From NCBI GenBank assembly GCA_900540345.1, contig UQFK01000011.1:1-30987 (forward strand): a DNA stretch of 30,987 bases. The letters are read 5' to 3'. The translations under genes and the position numbers were made by a program. Below, one piece after another: positions 21,197 through 29,371 of this stretch. The notes under the pieces were generated by a model. It was not told the DNA's origin. It saw nothing but the letters and a program-made list of their open reading frames with translations, and did no database searches. Position 1 is the stretch's first letter. The number at the start of each line of letters is the position of its first letter. This stretch comes from an uncultured Eggerthella sp. GTDB lineage: Bacteria > Actinomycetota > Coriobacteriia > Coriobacteriales > Eggerthellaceae.

Positions 21197-24118
21197 ATGG
21201 TAGCTAAGAAGGATGAGGGATCATCATCTGCTAAAAAGGGACTCAAACGACTCCCCTATATGCAGAATCGCGAGCTTTCGTGGCTCAATTTCAATAAACG
21301 CGTGCTCGATCAAGGCGAGGATGGCAATGTTCCGCTGCTCGAGCGCCTTACCTTTGTCTCCATCTTCTCAAGCAACTTGCAAGAATTCTTCATGGTGCGC
21401 GTCGGAAGCTTGACCGATCTGTCGCTGATCAAGAAGGAGATTCGCGACAATAAAACGCTCATGACGCCCGAAGAGCAGCTCAATGCCATCTATCAACGTT
21501 GTCATGAGCTCTATCCCGAACAGGAGCGCATCTTTCTCTCGATCCAAGAGCAGCTTGAAGAATACGGCATCCGCAATCTTCAAGTGAAAGATCTCTCGGA
21601 TGAACAGCGCGATTTCTTGCGTTCATACCTCGAAGACCATGTCGTACCCTATCTTTCACCTCAAATCATCAACGCACGTCATCCTTTTCCTCATTTCGAA
21701 AATGGCAAACTTTATGTCTTACTGCGTTTGAACGAAGAACTTCCTAAAGATTCTTCGAACGACGGAGATGGAAAATCGAAGAAGAAACCTAAAAACGTTG
21801 GTGCCGAAGATGCGACTTTTGGTTTGATTCCGCTTCCGCGCCAGGCAAAACGCCTGATTCTCTTACCTGGTGAAGGTACGCAATTTATCTTGCTTGAGAA
21901 CGCCTTGAAGTTAATTGTCGATGACGTATTCTCCATGTACAACACAAAACGTGCAAGCGTCATCTGTGTCACTCGTAATGCTGACATCGATGCTAATGCT
22001 GATATCGATGAAATCGATTACGACTATCGTGAACACATGAAACGCATTTTGAAAAAGAGAGCACGTCTTACCCCCGTTCGACTTGAGACCGATACAGCGC
22101 TCTCGTCGGTCACGAGACAGTTTTTGCTTCCGCGCCTCAACATCAACGAAGATCAAGTCTTTGTCACCAATGTGCCTCTCGACATGAGTTATGCATGGGG
22201 CCTTGCCGACCTTGTCGATCCTGATATCGCAGACAAGCTCACCAATACCCCATTCTCTCCTGCATGGCCAGCTTGCCTTGATCGCAATCGCTCGATCATG
22301 CAACAAGTCATCGAGCATGACAAATTACTCTCGTATCCGTACGAAAGCATGGATCCTTTCATCACGCTTCTCCGTGAGGCAGCAGTCGATCCTTCTGTCT
22401 TGTCTATCAAGATCACGCTCTATCGCTTGGCAAGTCAATCTCATCTTGCTGAGGCTTTGCTCGCAGCTGCAGAAAATGGCAAAGAGGTTACTGCGCTCTT
22501 TGAGCTTCGTGCCCGTTTCGATGAATCGAACAACATCGAATGGTCACAGCGATTTGAACAAGCAGGTGCTCATGTCATTTACGGTTTTCGCGATTATAAG
22601 GTGCATTCGAAGATATGCGTCATCACGCGTACGACCGATTCAGGCCTTCAGCGCATCACTCAGTTGGGTACGGGTAACTACAACGAGAAGACCTCGAAGC
22701 TCTACACCGACTTCTCCTTCATGACCAGCGATCCAAAGATCGGTAAGGATGCAGCAGAGTTCTTTAAGAACATGAGCCTTGAAAATATTTCTACGAACTA
22801 CACCACGCTCTCAGTCGCGCCTTTGCAGATAAAGCCAATGATCCTTGATAAGATCGACGAACAGATCAAGCGTGCAAAAGAAGGTCTTCCTAATGGGATC
22901 ATCTTCAAGACAAATTCCATCACCGATAAGGACACTATCGATAAGATCGTCGAAGCTTCACAGGCGGGCGTTCATACCACCCTTTTTGTACGCGGTATCT
23001 CTTGCATTGTGCCGGGGATAAAGGGATACACCGATAACGTCGAAGTAGTATCGATCGTTGGTCGACTACTTGAGCATAGTCGCATCTATGGTTTCGGAGT
23101 AGCAGAGAACATGGAGATCTACCTCTCCAGCGCAGATCTGATGACACGCAATATGGATAAACGCGTTGAGATCGCTTGGCCAGTTCTTGACCAGGAACTA
23201 AAGGATATTGTTCTCGACTATCTCGACGTTTCACTCTCAGATACTGCCAAACTTCGTATGCTTGAGAGTAATCTTGAATATACGCCACTCGAATACTTCG
23301 CTGAAGAAACATCGAGTGGACGTATCGAGTCATTCGATTCTCAAGCCTTCCTTATTCATAAAGCTGAAGTCGACTATGAAGAATCGATCATAGCTAATGA
23401 AGAGCAAACGATCGCATGTGCTGCGCGAGCTCACGTCAATCACATTATTGAAGAGCCTGTGCGAAAAGATCGTGAGGATATCGAAGGCAATGTCGTAGAT
23501 AATCGAATACTCGAAGTACCCTATCCTCTTGCGGTGCCACTCACAGAGGGCGACCCAGGAGTCATTACCGACATTGGGCCTGAGTCGATCGATATAGAGT
23601 CTGTCGAAGTGTCTTCACAAACAGATAGTGCCTCTCACGACACGACCGTTGACGAAGATAGAATCGATCACGATGTAGATCCAGATCGCGCTGCCGTTGT
23701 CGAAAGAGCAACGCGCATTGGCTCACGCCTCTCTTCTGAGACGCAAACGGCTAACGAAAGCAACGATGAGACACTCGCAGAAGACAAGACAAACATCGCA
23801 CCAGAAGAAGTGAGTCTTAATCTAGGTAGAGGCGTCGAGGATAAGAAACTCGAAACGGATTCTAACGAAGGTGCGCAAAACCCTACCACCCTGGCAAGTG
23901 CAGAAGCGGAGCAGGATGAGCTCAAAGCCGAGATCATCTCTGATAAGAGCGAACAAGATGAAGCCTCACAAGAAAACGCGACGATCATCAAGCCCAATGA
24001 AGTAGAGATTCTCCCTCACGACGATGAACCCCAAACCGTCGAGATCCAACTGATCGAATTACCGAAGAAGCCTGGTTTCTGGAAACGACTTAAATTCCTC
24101 TTTACTGGTCATTTCTAA
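21197..24118 (+). CDS. ppk1: Polyphosphate kinase 1 with a long acidic C-terminal extension
   Basis: PPK1 reversibly makes polyphosphate from ATP. The core (about 20-720) has the N-terminal NRELSWLNFNKRVL, LQEFFMVRVG, the head-domain segment ARHPFPHFENGKLYVLLRL, and two phospholipase-D-like catalytic domains. H470 in DYKVHSK is the expected autophosphorylated histidine and H627 in LLEHSRIYGFG the second catalytic histidine. PPK1 is usually about 690-740 residues; this one has 973. Residues about 727-973 form an added tail rich in Glu, Asp, Ser and Thr, predicted disordered, that ends in KKPGFWKRLKFLFTGHF, a basic-aromatic segment that could bind membrane or polyP. A Lys/Ser-rich insertion lies at about 183-200. 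The ribosome binding site AAGGGG is 13 bases from the ATG, rather far. It ends convergent with uvrB, 21 bases apart. Confidence 0.95.
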   Translation: MVAKKDEGSSSAKKGLKRLPYMQNRELSWLNFNKRVLDQGEDGNVPLLERLTFVSIFSSNLQEFFMVRVGSLTDLSLIKKEIRDNKTLMTPEEQLNAIYQRCHELYPEQERIFLSIQEQLEEYGIRNLQVKDLSDEQRDFLRSYLEDHVVPYLSPQIINARHPFPHFENGKLYVLLRLNEELPKDSSNDGDGKSKKKPKNVGAEDATFGLIPLPRQAKRLILLPGEGTQFILLENALKLIVDDVFSMYNTKRASVICVTRNADIDANADIDEIDYDYREHMKRILKKRARLTPVRLETDTALSSVTRQFLLPRLNINEDQVFVTNVPLDMSYAWGLADLVDPDIADKLTNTPFSPAWPACLDRNRSIMQQVIEHDKLLSYPYESMDPFITLLREAAVDPSVLSIKITLYRLASQSHLAEALLAAAENGKEVTALFELRARFDESNNIEWSQRFEQAGAHVIYGFRDYKVHSKICVITRTTDSGLQRITQLGTGNYNEKTSKLYTDFSFMTSDPKIGKDAAEFFKNMSLENISTNYTTLSVAPLQIKPMILDKIDEQIKRAKEGLPNGIIFKTNSITDKDTIDKIVEASQAGVHTTLFVRGISCIVPGIKGYTDNVEVVSIVGRLLEHSRIYGFGVAENMEIYLSSADLMTRNMDKRVEIAWPVLDQELKDIVLDYLDVSLSDTAKLRMLESNLEYTPLEYFAEETSSGRIESFDSQAFLIHKAEVDYEESIIANEEQTIACAARAHVNHIIEEPVRKDREDIEGNVVDNRILEVPYPLAVPLTEGDPGVITDIGPESIDIESVEVSSQTDSASHDTTVDEDRIDHDVDPDRAAVVERATRIGSRLSSETQTANESNDETLAEDKTNIAPEEVSLNLGRGVEDKKLETDSNEGAQNPTTLASAEAEQDELKAEIISDKSEQDEASQENATIIKPNEVEILPHDDEPQTVEIQLIELPKKPGFWKRLKFLFTGHF

Positions 24119-24139
24119 ACAGGACCACTCAATGCCAAA

Positions 24140-26227
24140 CTAGCGTTTACGCCGCCCGTAAGCAGACCCCTTACGGGCGGTCTTTTTTAGTTCGCCCATG
24201 ACATCAGACTCCGACTTGCCTTCAAGCTGGATTCGCAGTGAGACGATCTCGTCACGCAATGCAGCTGCCTTTTCGAAATCCATCGCTTGGGATGCAGCTA
24301 TCATCTCAGTCTCCATATCTGAAATGACCCGCATGACCTCGCTGCGTGAAAGACTTGCTAATTCTCGATTGATCTCATCAGCTGATCGATCCTCATCAGT
24401 TCCCATATGATCTGTGATATCGTTTATGCCCTTGCGTATCGTAGTGGGCGTAATACCATGCGCATCATTGAACTCAATCTGAAGCTTACGCCTACGCTCC
24501 GTTTCTTTTATCGCACGCTCCATTGAATCAGTCATCACATCTGCATACATGATGACCTCACCTTCAGCATTGCGTGCTGCTCGCCCGATCGTCTGAATAA
24601 GTGAACGATGATTCCTCAAAAAACCTTCTTTGTCTGCATCAAGGATCGCTACGAGCGAAACTTCAGGAAGGTCAAGACCTTCACGCAAAAGATTAATACC
24701 TACAAGCACATCGAATTGCCCGAGACGCAGATCACGCAAGATCTCAACACGCTCGATCGTTCCTATATCAGAATGCATGTAACGCGCTTTGATCCCCTGA
24801 TCAAGTAAATACTCAGTCAGATCTTCTGCCATACGTTTTGTAAGCGTGGTAATGAGCACGCGCTCTTTCTTCTCGACACGCTTTCTCGATTCATCAACAA
24901 TATCGTCGATCTGTGACTTAGTGGGCTTGACTGAGATCTTCGGATCAAGCAAACCTGTCGGGCGAATGATCTGTTCGATGACCGCCTCGCTCACTCGCTC
25001 CTCGTAATCGCCAGGAGTGGCCGAAGTATAGACGAATTGAGGGATACGCGCTTCAAACTCATCGAATCGCAGCGGACGATTATCTAAACACGAAGGCAGA
25101 CGGAACCCATGTTCAGCAAGTGTTATCTTTCGCGAACGATCGCCTTCATACATACCGCGTACCTGCGGTACCGTAACATGACTTTCGTCGATAAAGCAGA
25201 CAAAATCATCTGGGAAATAATCAATGAGCGTATAGGGAGGCACACCTGGCGCTCGCCCATCCAAATGACGAGAATAGTTCTCGATACCAGAGCAAAAACC
25301 CATAGTCTCGATCATTTCAAGATCATAGGTGGTGCGCATCTCAAGACGCTGAGCTTCGAGCAGCTTACCGTCTTGCTTGAATTCCTGCAAACGTTGCTGC
25401 AGCTCAGTGCGAATAGTATCAAGAGCTCGCTCGAGTGCGGGACGGGATGCAACATAATGAGTCGCAGGCCAAACCGGCAAAGCTTCAAACTCAGTGATGA
25501 CCTCACCAGTGACCTTATCGACTTCCGAGATAGTCTCGATCGTATCGCCCCAAAATTCAATATGGAGTGGATTATCAGCATAAGGAGGATAGATATCTAA
25601 TGAATCCCCCCGCACACGAAATGTGCCTCTCTGCAGGTCATAATCATTTCGATCATATTGAATATCAATCAGCTTTAAGATGAGCTCGTCTCGATCTTGA
25701 TCGATCTCTTTGTCAAGAAAGACTGCCATACCCGCATATTCTGCAGGCGATCCAATACCATAAATACACGAAACTGATGCCACTACGATCACATCTCTGC
25801 GTGAGAGCAACGCAGCAGTAGCTGCATGACGAAGCTTTTCAACCTCTTCATTGATCGAGGCATCCTTTTCAATAAACGTATCAGTAGTCGGAACATATGC
25901 TTCAGGCTGATAATAGTCGTAATACGACACGAAGTAGACAACAGCGTTATTCGGGAAGAATTCCTTCAACTCTGCCGCTAACTGCGCAGCGAGCGTCTTA
26001 TTCGGTGCAAGAATAAGCGTAGGACGCTGGATTGCCTCTATCGTCTTAGCAACCGTATAGGTCTTACCCGAACCTGTCACGCCGAGAAGCGTCTGATACC
26101 GCATGCCAGCTTCGATATTCGATGCGATCTTCGCAATAGCTTCAGGCTGGTCGCCTGCAGGCTCAAAATCAGAAACTACCTCGAAGGGTTGAGTAGCCAA
26201 ACGCGCAACAGGCAGTTTGCCTTCCAT
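24140..26227 (-). CDS. uvrB: Excinuclease ABC subunit B
   Basis: UvrB is the damage-verifying helicase-like core of nucleotide excision repair. The 695-residue protein has FEPAGDQPEAI, Walker A GVTGSGKT (49-56), the beta-hairpin region SYYDYYQPEAYVP, the DEAD-like FIDESHVT, helicase motifs ending with QTIGRAARN, and a C-terminal UVR motif (DFEKAAALRDEI) that binds UvrC. Three starts are possible: 26293, 26260 (overlapping the coaE stop as ATGA) and 26227. I chose 26227 because GAAGGAAC lies 6 bases upstream, as in most genes here; the others lack a site. The last codons (TARKGSAYGRRKR) are read from the same DNA as the hairpin of the ppk1 terminator. uvrC and uvrA are not in the window. Confidence 0.96.
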   Translation of the reverse strand: MEGKLPVARLATQPFEVVSDFEPAGDQPEAIAKIASNIEAGMRYQTLLGVTGSGKTYTVAKTIEAIQRPTLILAPNKTLAAQLAAELKEFFPNNAVVYFVSYYDYYQPEAYVPTTDTFIEKDASINEEVEKLRHAATAALLSRRDVIVVASVSCIYGIGSPAEYAGMAVFLDKEIDQDRDELILKLIDIQYDRNDYDLQRGTFRVRGDSLDIYPPYADNPLHIEFWGDTIETISEVDKVTGEVITEFEALPVWPATHYVASRPALERALDTIRTELQQRLQEFKQDGKLLEAQRLEMRTTYDLEMIETMGFCSGIENYSRHLDGRAPGVPPYTLIDYFPDDFVCFIDESHVTVPQVRGMYEGDRSRKITLAEHGFRLPSCLDNRPLRFDEFEARIPQFVYTSATPGDYEERVSEAVIEQIIRPTGLLDPKISVKPTKSQIDDIVDESRKRVEKKERVLITTLTKRMAEDLTEYLLDQGIKARYMHSDIGTIERVEILRDLRLGQFDVLVGINLLREGLDLPEVSLVAILDADKEGFLRNHRSLIQTIGRAARNAEGEVIMYADVMTDSMERAIKETERRRKLQIEFNDAHGITPTTIRKGINDITDHMGTDEDRSADEINRELASLSRSEVMRVISDMETEMIAASQAMDFEKAAALRDEIVSLRIQLEGKSESDVMGELKKTARKGSAYGRRKR
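24152..24187 (+). terminator. ppk1 terminator embedded in the uvrB coding end
   Basis: CCGCCCGTAAG (24152-24162) pairs perfectly with CTTACGGGCGG (24170-24180), 11 bp with a 7-base loop, followed by TCTTTTTT. It begins 34 bases after the ppk1 stop but lies entirely inside the last 16 codons of uvrB on the other strand. Confidence 0.9.
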
Positions 26228-26256
26228 AGATGTTCCTTCAAGACTCGCAAGATGGC

Positions 26257-26859
26257 TCATGATACTTGCTCGCTCTCGAAGCGCATCCACCACTGCTCAA
26301 TTTCATGCTCGAATTCATCGAGCGTTCCATCATTGGTAAAAACCACATCCGCTATAGCGATACGTCTTTGGTCAGGAACTTGATTCTTAAGGCGATTGTA
26401 TGCATCTTCTCTTGTAAGACCTCGCTGGACAAGGCGATCAATACGCACCTCAGGCGAGGTAACGACCGCAATGACCACATCAGCATTCTTAGAGAAATCA
26501 TCTCTCCCATCCAAGATTGCCATCTCAAGCGCGACCACCTCATGACTCTGCACAAGATCATCGAGTTGACGCAACGATTCTGCATAAACTCGTTTTAGCG
26601 TTACCGAATCAAGCAGGGCAGTTTTCTCAGATGAAGCAAACGCCTTAGCGGCAAGTGCAGAGCGAACCACCTCACCATCCTGATCGAAGATGTCGTCTCC
26701 GAACTTCTCGGCGAGCTCTGCTTTTGTATCAGGAAACGTAAGGATCTCGTGTCCGATCTTATCAGCCTCGAGAACTGCGACTCCCTGCCTTGCTAAAAAA
26801 TCAAGCAGGGTCGACTTGCCCGATCCGATACCGCCTGTTATGAATATCCTTTTCGCCAT
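26257..26859 (-). CDS. coaE: Dephospho-CoA kinase
   Basis: CoaE phosphorylates the 3'-hydroxyl of dephospho-CoA, the last step of CoA synthesis. The 200-residue protein has the P-loop TGGIGSGKST (8-17), EADKIGHEIL (31-40), a lid region, and DVVIAVVTSPEVRIDRLVQRG with the RL..RG and NQ.P..RRIAIADVVFTNDGT segments of the family. Length is normal for the single-domain form; the C-terminal UPF0157 extension of many mycobacterial CoaE proteins is absent. AAGGG precedes the ATG by 6-7 bases. It is 41 bases after mnmA and 29 before the chosen uvrB start, inside the actinobacterial rpsA-coaE-uvrB neighbourhood. Confidence 0.95.
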   Translation of the reverse strand: MAKRIFITGGIGSGKSTLLDFLARQGVAVLEADKIGHEILTFPDTKAELAEKFGDDIFDQDGEVVRSALAAKAFASSEKTALLDSVTLKRVYAESLRQLDDLVQSHEVVALEMAILDGRDDFSKNADVVIAVVTSPEVRIDRLVQRGLTREDAYNRLKNQVPDQRRIAIADVVFTNDGTLDEFEHEIEQWWMRFESEQVS

Positions 26860-26900
26860 AGAATGCCCTTTGCACTACAAAACGAACATTTGTTCTGATA

Positions 26901-27995
26901 TTATTCCAAAAAGAAGACCCTGTCAATGATTGCGCCTCCCAAAAGATCACTCCCTTGATAGATCGCACAACACTGTCCAGGAGCAGTAAGCGACTGCGGA
27001 TCGTAGAAGTTAATCCGTGCGCGACCACCATCCAGTACTACAACATCAGCAAGAGCTGGCTTCGAGCGATAACGGATCTTCACCATACAAGGTCCCTGAG
27101 GAATTTCGAACATCCAATTCAAATCTTTTACCTCAAGAGATGAGATAAATGTTCGATTCTTTGGGGCGATCACGATCGTATTGTTGTGCGGATCTTTTGC
27201 AACGACGAAATAGGGTTCACCCATCGCAACCCCTAAGCCTTTTCGCTGTCCCAGCGTATAGTGATGAAGTCCCTTGTGCTCTCCCACTATCTCACCTTCG
27301 AACGTAACGATCTTGCCTCTCTCATCCTCGATACCTGCATCTCGCAAAAAATCTCGATAGTCACCAGTGATAAAGCACAGATCCTGGCTCTCCGCGCGAT
27401 GCGCTACGGGTATGCCATGCTCTTCTGCATATGCGCGGACCTCAAGTTTCGTATAGCCGCCTAAAGGAAGCACAAGACGAGCAAGTTGATCCTGTGTGAG
27501 CAAACTGAGCATGTAGCTCTGATCCTTCGATTCATCGAGCGCTCGCTTCAACGCAAAACGTGCTGTCTTGCGATCTTGGATCACGCGCGCATAATGGCCT
27601 GTTGCGACCTTGTCACAACCAAGCTCATCAGCCGCTGCGCATAATACAGGAATCTTGCAATGGCGATTACACATGACGCATGGAGCAGGAGTGAGCCCTG
27701 AGGCACAATCATGAATGAAAGGGTGGATAACTTCCTGGTTGAATATCTCCTGCGCTTCATAGACAACATGATCGATCCCGAGATGACGACAGACGCTTTC
27801 GGCTGCTTGGATATTCGAGACAGCATCATCTCCATCGCAGAAGACGCACGTAACCCCTGTTACCTGATATCCCTCAGATAAAAGAAGAGCGGCTGAGGTT
27901 GCACTATCAACCCCGCCGCTCAAACCTAAAGCAATATGAGGACGAGCACTACTCAGCTTCTTGCGCCTCTTCCTTTGGTTCTGGTTCTTCAACAT
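26901..27995 (-). CDS. mnmA: tRNA 2-thiouridylase MnmA
   Basis: MnmA puts the 2-thio group on the wobble uridine of Lys, Glu and Gln tRNAs. The 364-residue protein has the PP-loop GLSGGVDSAT (24-33), TPAPCVMCNRHCK with the catalytic cysteine (about C109), KVATGHYARV, KDQSYMLSLL, SQDLCFI with the second cysteine (about C207), and the C-terminal HYTLGQRKGLGV and GPCMVKIRYR segments. The start is uncertain. ATG at 27995 is the only ATG before the PP-loop and makes a 47-base overlap with rpsA, with no good ribosome binding site. A CTG at 27956, nine bases after AAGGAAGAGG, or TTG codons at 27992 or 28010, remain possible. Translational coupling to rpsA is likely. Confidence 0.93.
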   Translation of the reverse strand: MLKNQNQRKRRKKLSSARPHIALGLSGGVDSATSAALLLSEGYQVTGVTCVFCDGDDAVSNIQAAESVCRHLGIDHVVYEAQEIFNQEVIHPFIHDCASGLTPAPCVMCNRHCKIPVLCAAADELGCDKVATGHYARVIQDRKTARFALKRALDESKDQSYMLSLLTQDQLARLVLPLGGYTKLEVRAYAEEHGIPVAHRAESQDLCFITGDYRDFLRDAGIEDERGKIVTFEGEIVGEHKGLHHYTLGQRKGLGVAMGEPYFVVAKDPHNNTIVIAPKNRTFISSLEVKDLNWMFEIPQGPCMVKIRYRSKPALADVVVLDGGRARINFYDPQSLTAPGQCCAIYQGSDLLGGAIIDRVFFLE

Positions 27996-29166
27996 CGATC
28001 TCGATACCAAGATCCTCAGCCGCAGCTTTCATAGAAAGCGAAATGCGGCGGCGATCAGTATTCACATCCATAACCTTAACCTTGACGCCATCGCCAACGC
28101 TCACAACCTGATTCGGCGAATCGATATGCTTCATAGCCATCTCGGAAATGTGAACAAGACCTTCGACGTTGTCACCCAGCTCGATGAATGCACCAAAAGG
28201 AACGATCTTTGTAACGCGACCATCAACGATGGTGTCGACTGGATAGACTTCAACAAGCTTGATCCATGGATCTTCAGTGGTCTGCTTGAGACCAAGAGAG
28301 ATGCGCTCGCGCTGCAGATCAACATCGAGAACTTCTACCTCGACTTCTTCGTTGACCTTGACCACCTCAGAAGGATGGTTGACATGACTCCATGAAAGCT
28401 CAGAGATATGGATAAGACCGTCGATACCGCCGAGATCAACGAATGCACCAAAGTCAACAATAGAAGAAACTGTACCCTTCAGGCGCATACCCTTCGAGAG
28501 TTTCTCGAGAATCTCTGCACGCTCGTTCTTGCGGCCTTCCTCAAGAAGGACACGGCGAGAGAGCACAACATTATTGCGATTGCGATCCATCTCGATAACA
28601 CGCGCTTCGATCTCTGTACCGAGATAAGCAGTAAGATCTTTCACACGGCGAAGGTCGACCAAGGATGCTGGCAAGAAGCCACGAAGGCCGATGTCGAGGA
28701 TAAGACCACCCTTGACAACTTCGATGACCTCACCAGTGACGACTTCCCCAGCTTTGAATTTATCTTCAACCTGAATCCAAGCACGCTCGTATTCAGCACG
28801 CTTCTTGGAAAGGATAAGGCGTCCGTCCTTGTCTTCTTTCTGAAGAACAAGCGCTTCAAGGCGATCGCCGAGTTCTACAACCTCGGATGGATCGGCATCT
28901 TTACGAATAGAAAGCTCACGAGCAGGGATAACACCTTCGCTCTTGAATCCGATATCAACGAGCACTTCATCATGCTCGATCTTAACTACGGTACCATCGA
29001 TCAGATCGCCTTCGTCAAACTCAGTAAGCGTTCCGTCGATCATTTTGTTCATTTCATCTTCTGAAATGTCGTCGAATTCAATAACGGACGTGTTCTTAAT
29101 TTCGGTCAAAACGGACCCCTTTCGAATACGGGGACCTTTGCTCATGATTGCAGTTACATTTACCAT
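27949..29166 (-). CDS. rpsA: Ribosomal protein S1 (four S1 domains)
   Basis: S1 helps the 30S subunit bind mRNA. The 405-residue protein has four S1 OB-fold repeats, about 54-123, 141-205, 226-294 and 311-380, each with the pattern G-x-V-x-x-I-x-x-x-G-x-x-V-D-I/L-G. Domains 3 and 4 are the best conserved (GAFVDLGGIDGLIHISELSW and GAFIELGDNVEGLVHISEMA). Four domains rather than the six of E. coli is normal for actinobacteria and many Firmicutes. The tail (EEPEPKEEAQEAE) is acidic. ATG at 29166 is chosen, with AAAGAAG 10 bases upstream; an ATG at 29145 has no site. The leader contains two hairpins and an extended -10, listed separately. mnmA, coaE and uvrB follow on the same strand. Confidence 0.97.
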   Translation of the reverse strand: MVNVTAIMSKGPRIRKGSVLTEIKNTSVIEFDDISEDEMNKMIDGTLTEFDEGDLIDGTVVKIEHDEVLVDIGFKSEGVIPARELSIRKDADPSEVVELGDRLEALVLQKEDKDGRLILSKKRAEYERAWIQVEDKFKAGEVVTGEVIEVVKGGLILDIGLRGFLPASLVDLRRVKDLTAYLGTEIEARVIEMDRNRNNVVLSRRVLLEEGRKNERAEILEKLSKGMRLKGTVSSIVDFGAFVDLGGIDGLIHISELSWSHVNHPSEVVKVNEEVEVEVLDVDLQRERISLGLKQTTEDPWIKLVEVYPVDTIVDGRVTKIVPFGAFIELGDNVEGLVHISEMAMKHIDSPNQVVSVGDGVKVKVMDVNTDRRRISLSMKAAAEDLGIEIDVEEPEPKEEAQEAE

Positions 29167-29173
29167 GTATGTC

Positions 29174-29192
29174 GCGCTTCTTTAGTGAGCGC
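29174..29192 (-). promoter_or_regulatory. rpsA: Hairpin over the rpsA ribosome binding site
   Basis: In the mRNA, GCGCT pairs with AGCGC around a 9-base loop CACTAAAGA. The AAAGAAG ribosome binding site is split between the loop and the 3' arm. It ends 7 bases before the ATG and could limit or present the site for S1 autoregulation; this role is inference. Confidence 0.45.
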
Positions 29193-29229
29193 TTACAACA
29201 AACATGTCTCGCAGGTCCAATACAAACGA

Positions 29230-29247
29230 TCTGCCCATTCAGGCAGA
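29230..29247 (-). promoter_or_regulatory. rpsA: Hairpin at the predicted 5' end of the rpsA mRNA
   Basis: TCTGCC pairs with GGCAGA around a 6-base loop. The predicted transcription start from the -10 at 29255-29260 is near 29248, so the hairpin begins within a few bases of the 5' end. It may protect the mRNA or be a regulatory leader. Confidence 0.5.
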
Positions 29248-29254
29248 CTGCGCT

Positions 29255-29263
29255 AGTATAGCA
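29255..29263 (-). promoter_or_regulatory. rpsA: Extended -10 promoter of rpsA
   Basis: TGCTATACT on the minus strand matches TGnTATAAT at all but one position. A possible -35, TTGTAG, is 19 bases upstream of the hexamer. The 205-base gap between serA and rpsA holds no convincing terminator for serA. Confidence 0.6.
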
Positions 29264-29371
29264 CAGCTCCCTACGCTCGCTACAAGAGAAATCGTGAAAA
29301 CATCAATCGAAGAGACAAGAGTGCGCAGAAGAATGATCGGGTGCTCGCTGCAGCTTCCTGTACACGATCGA

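Noticed and set aside
26228..26293. Longer uvrB N-terminus overlapping coaE
   Set aside because: The ATGA overlap at 26260 is attractive, but the strong GAAGGAAC site supports 26227; the longer forms add residues not typical of UvrB.
28408..29064. 218-codon plus-strand frame antisense to rpsA
   Set aside because: Shadow of rpsA codon bias; no ribosome binding site.
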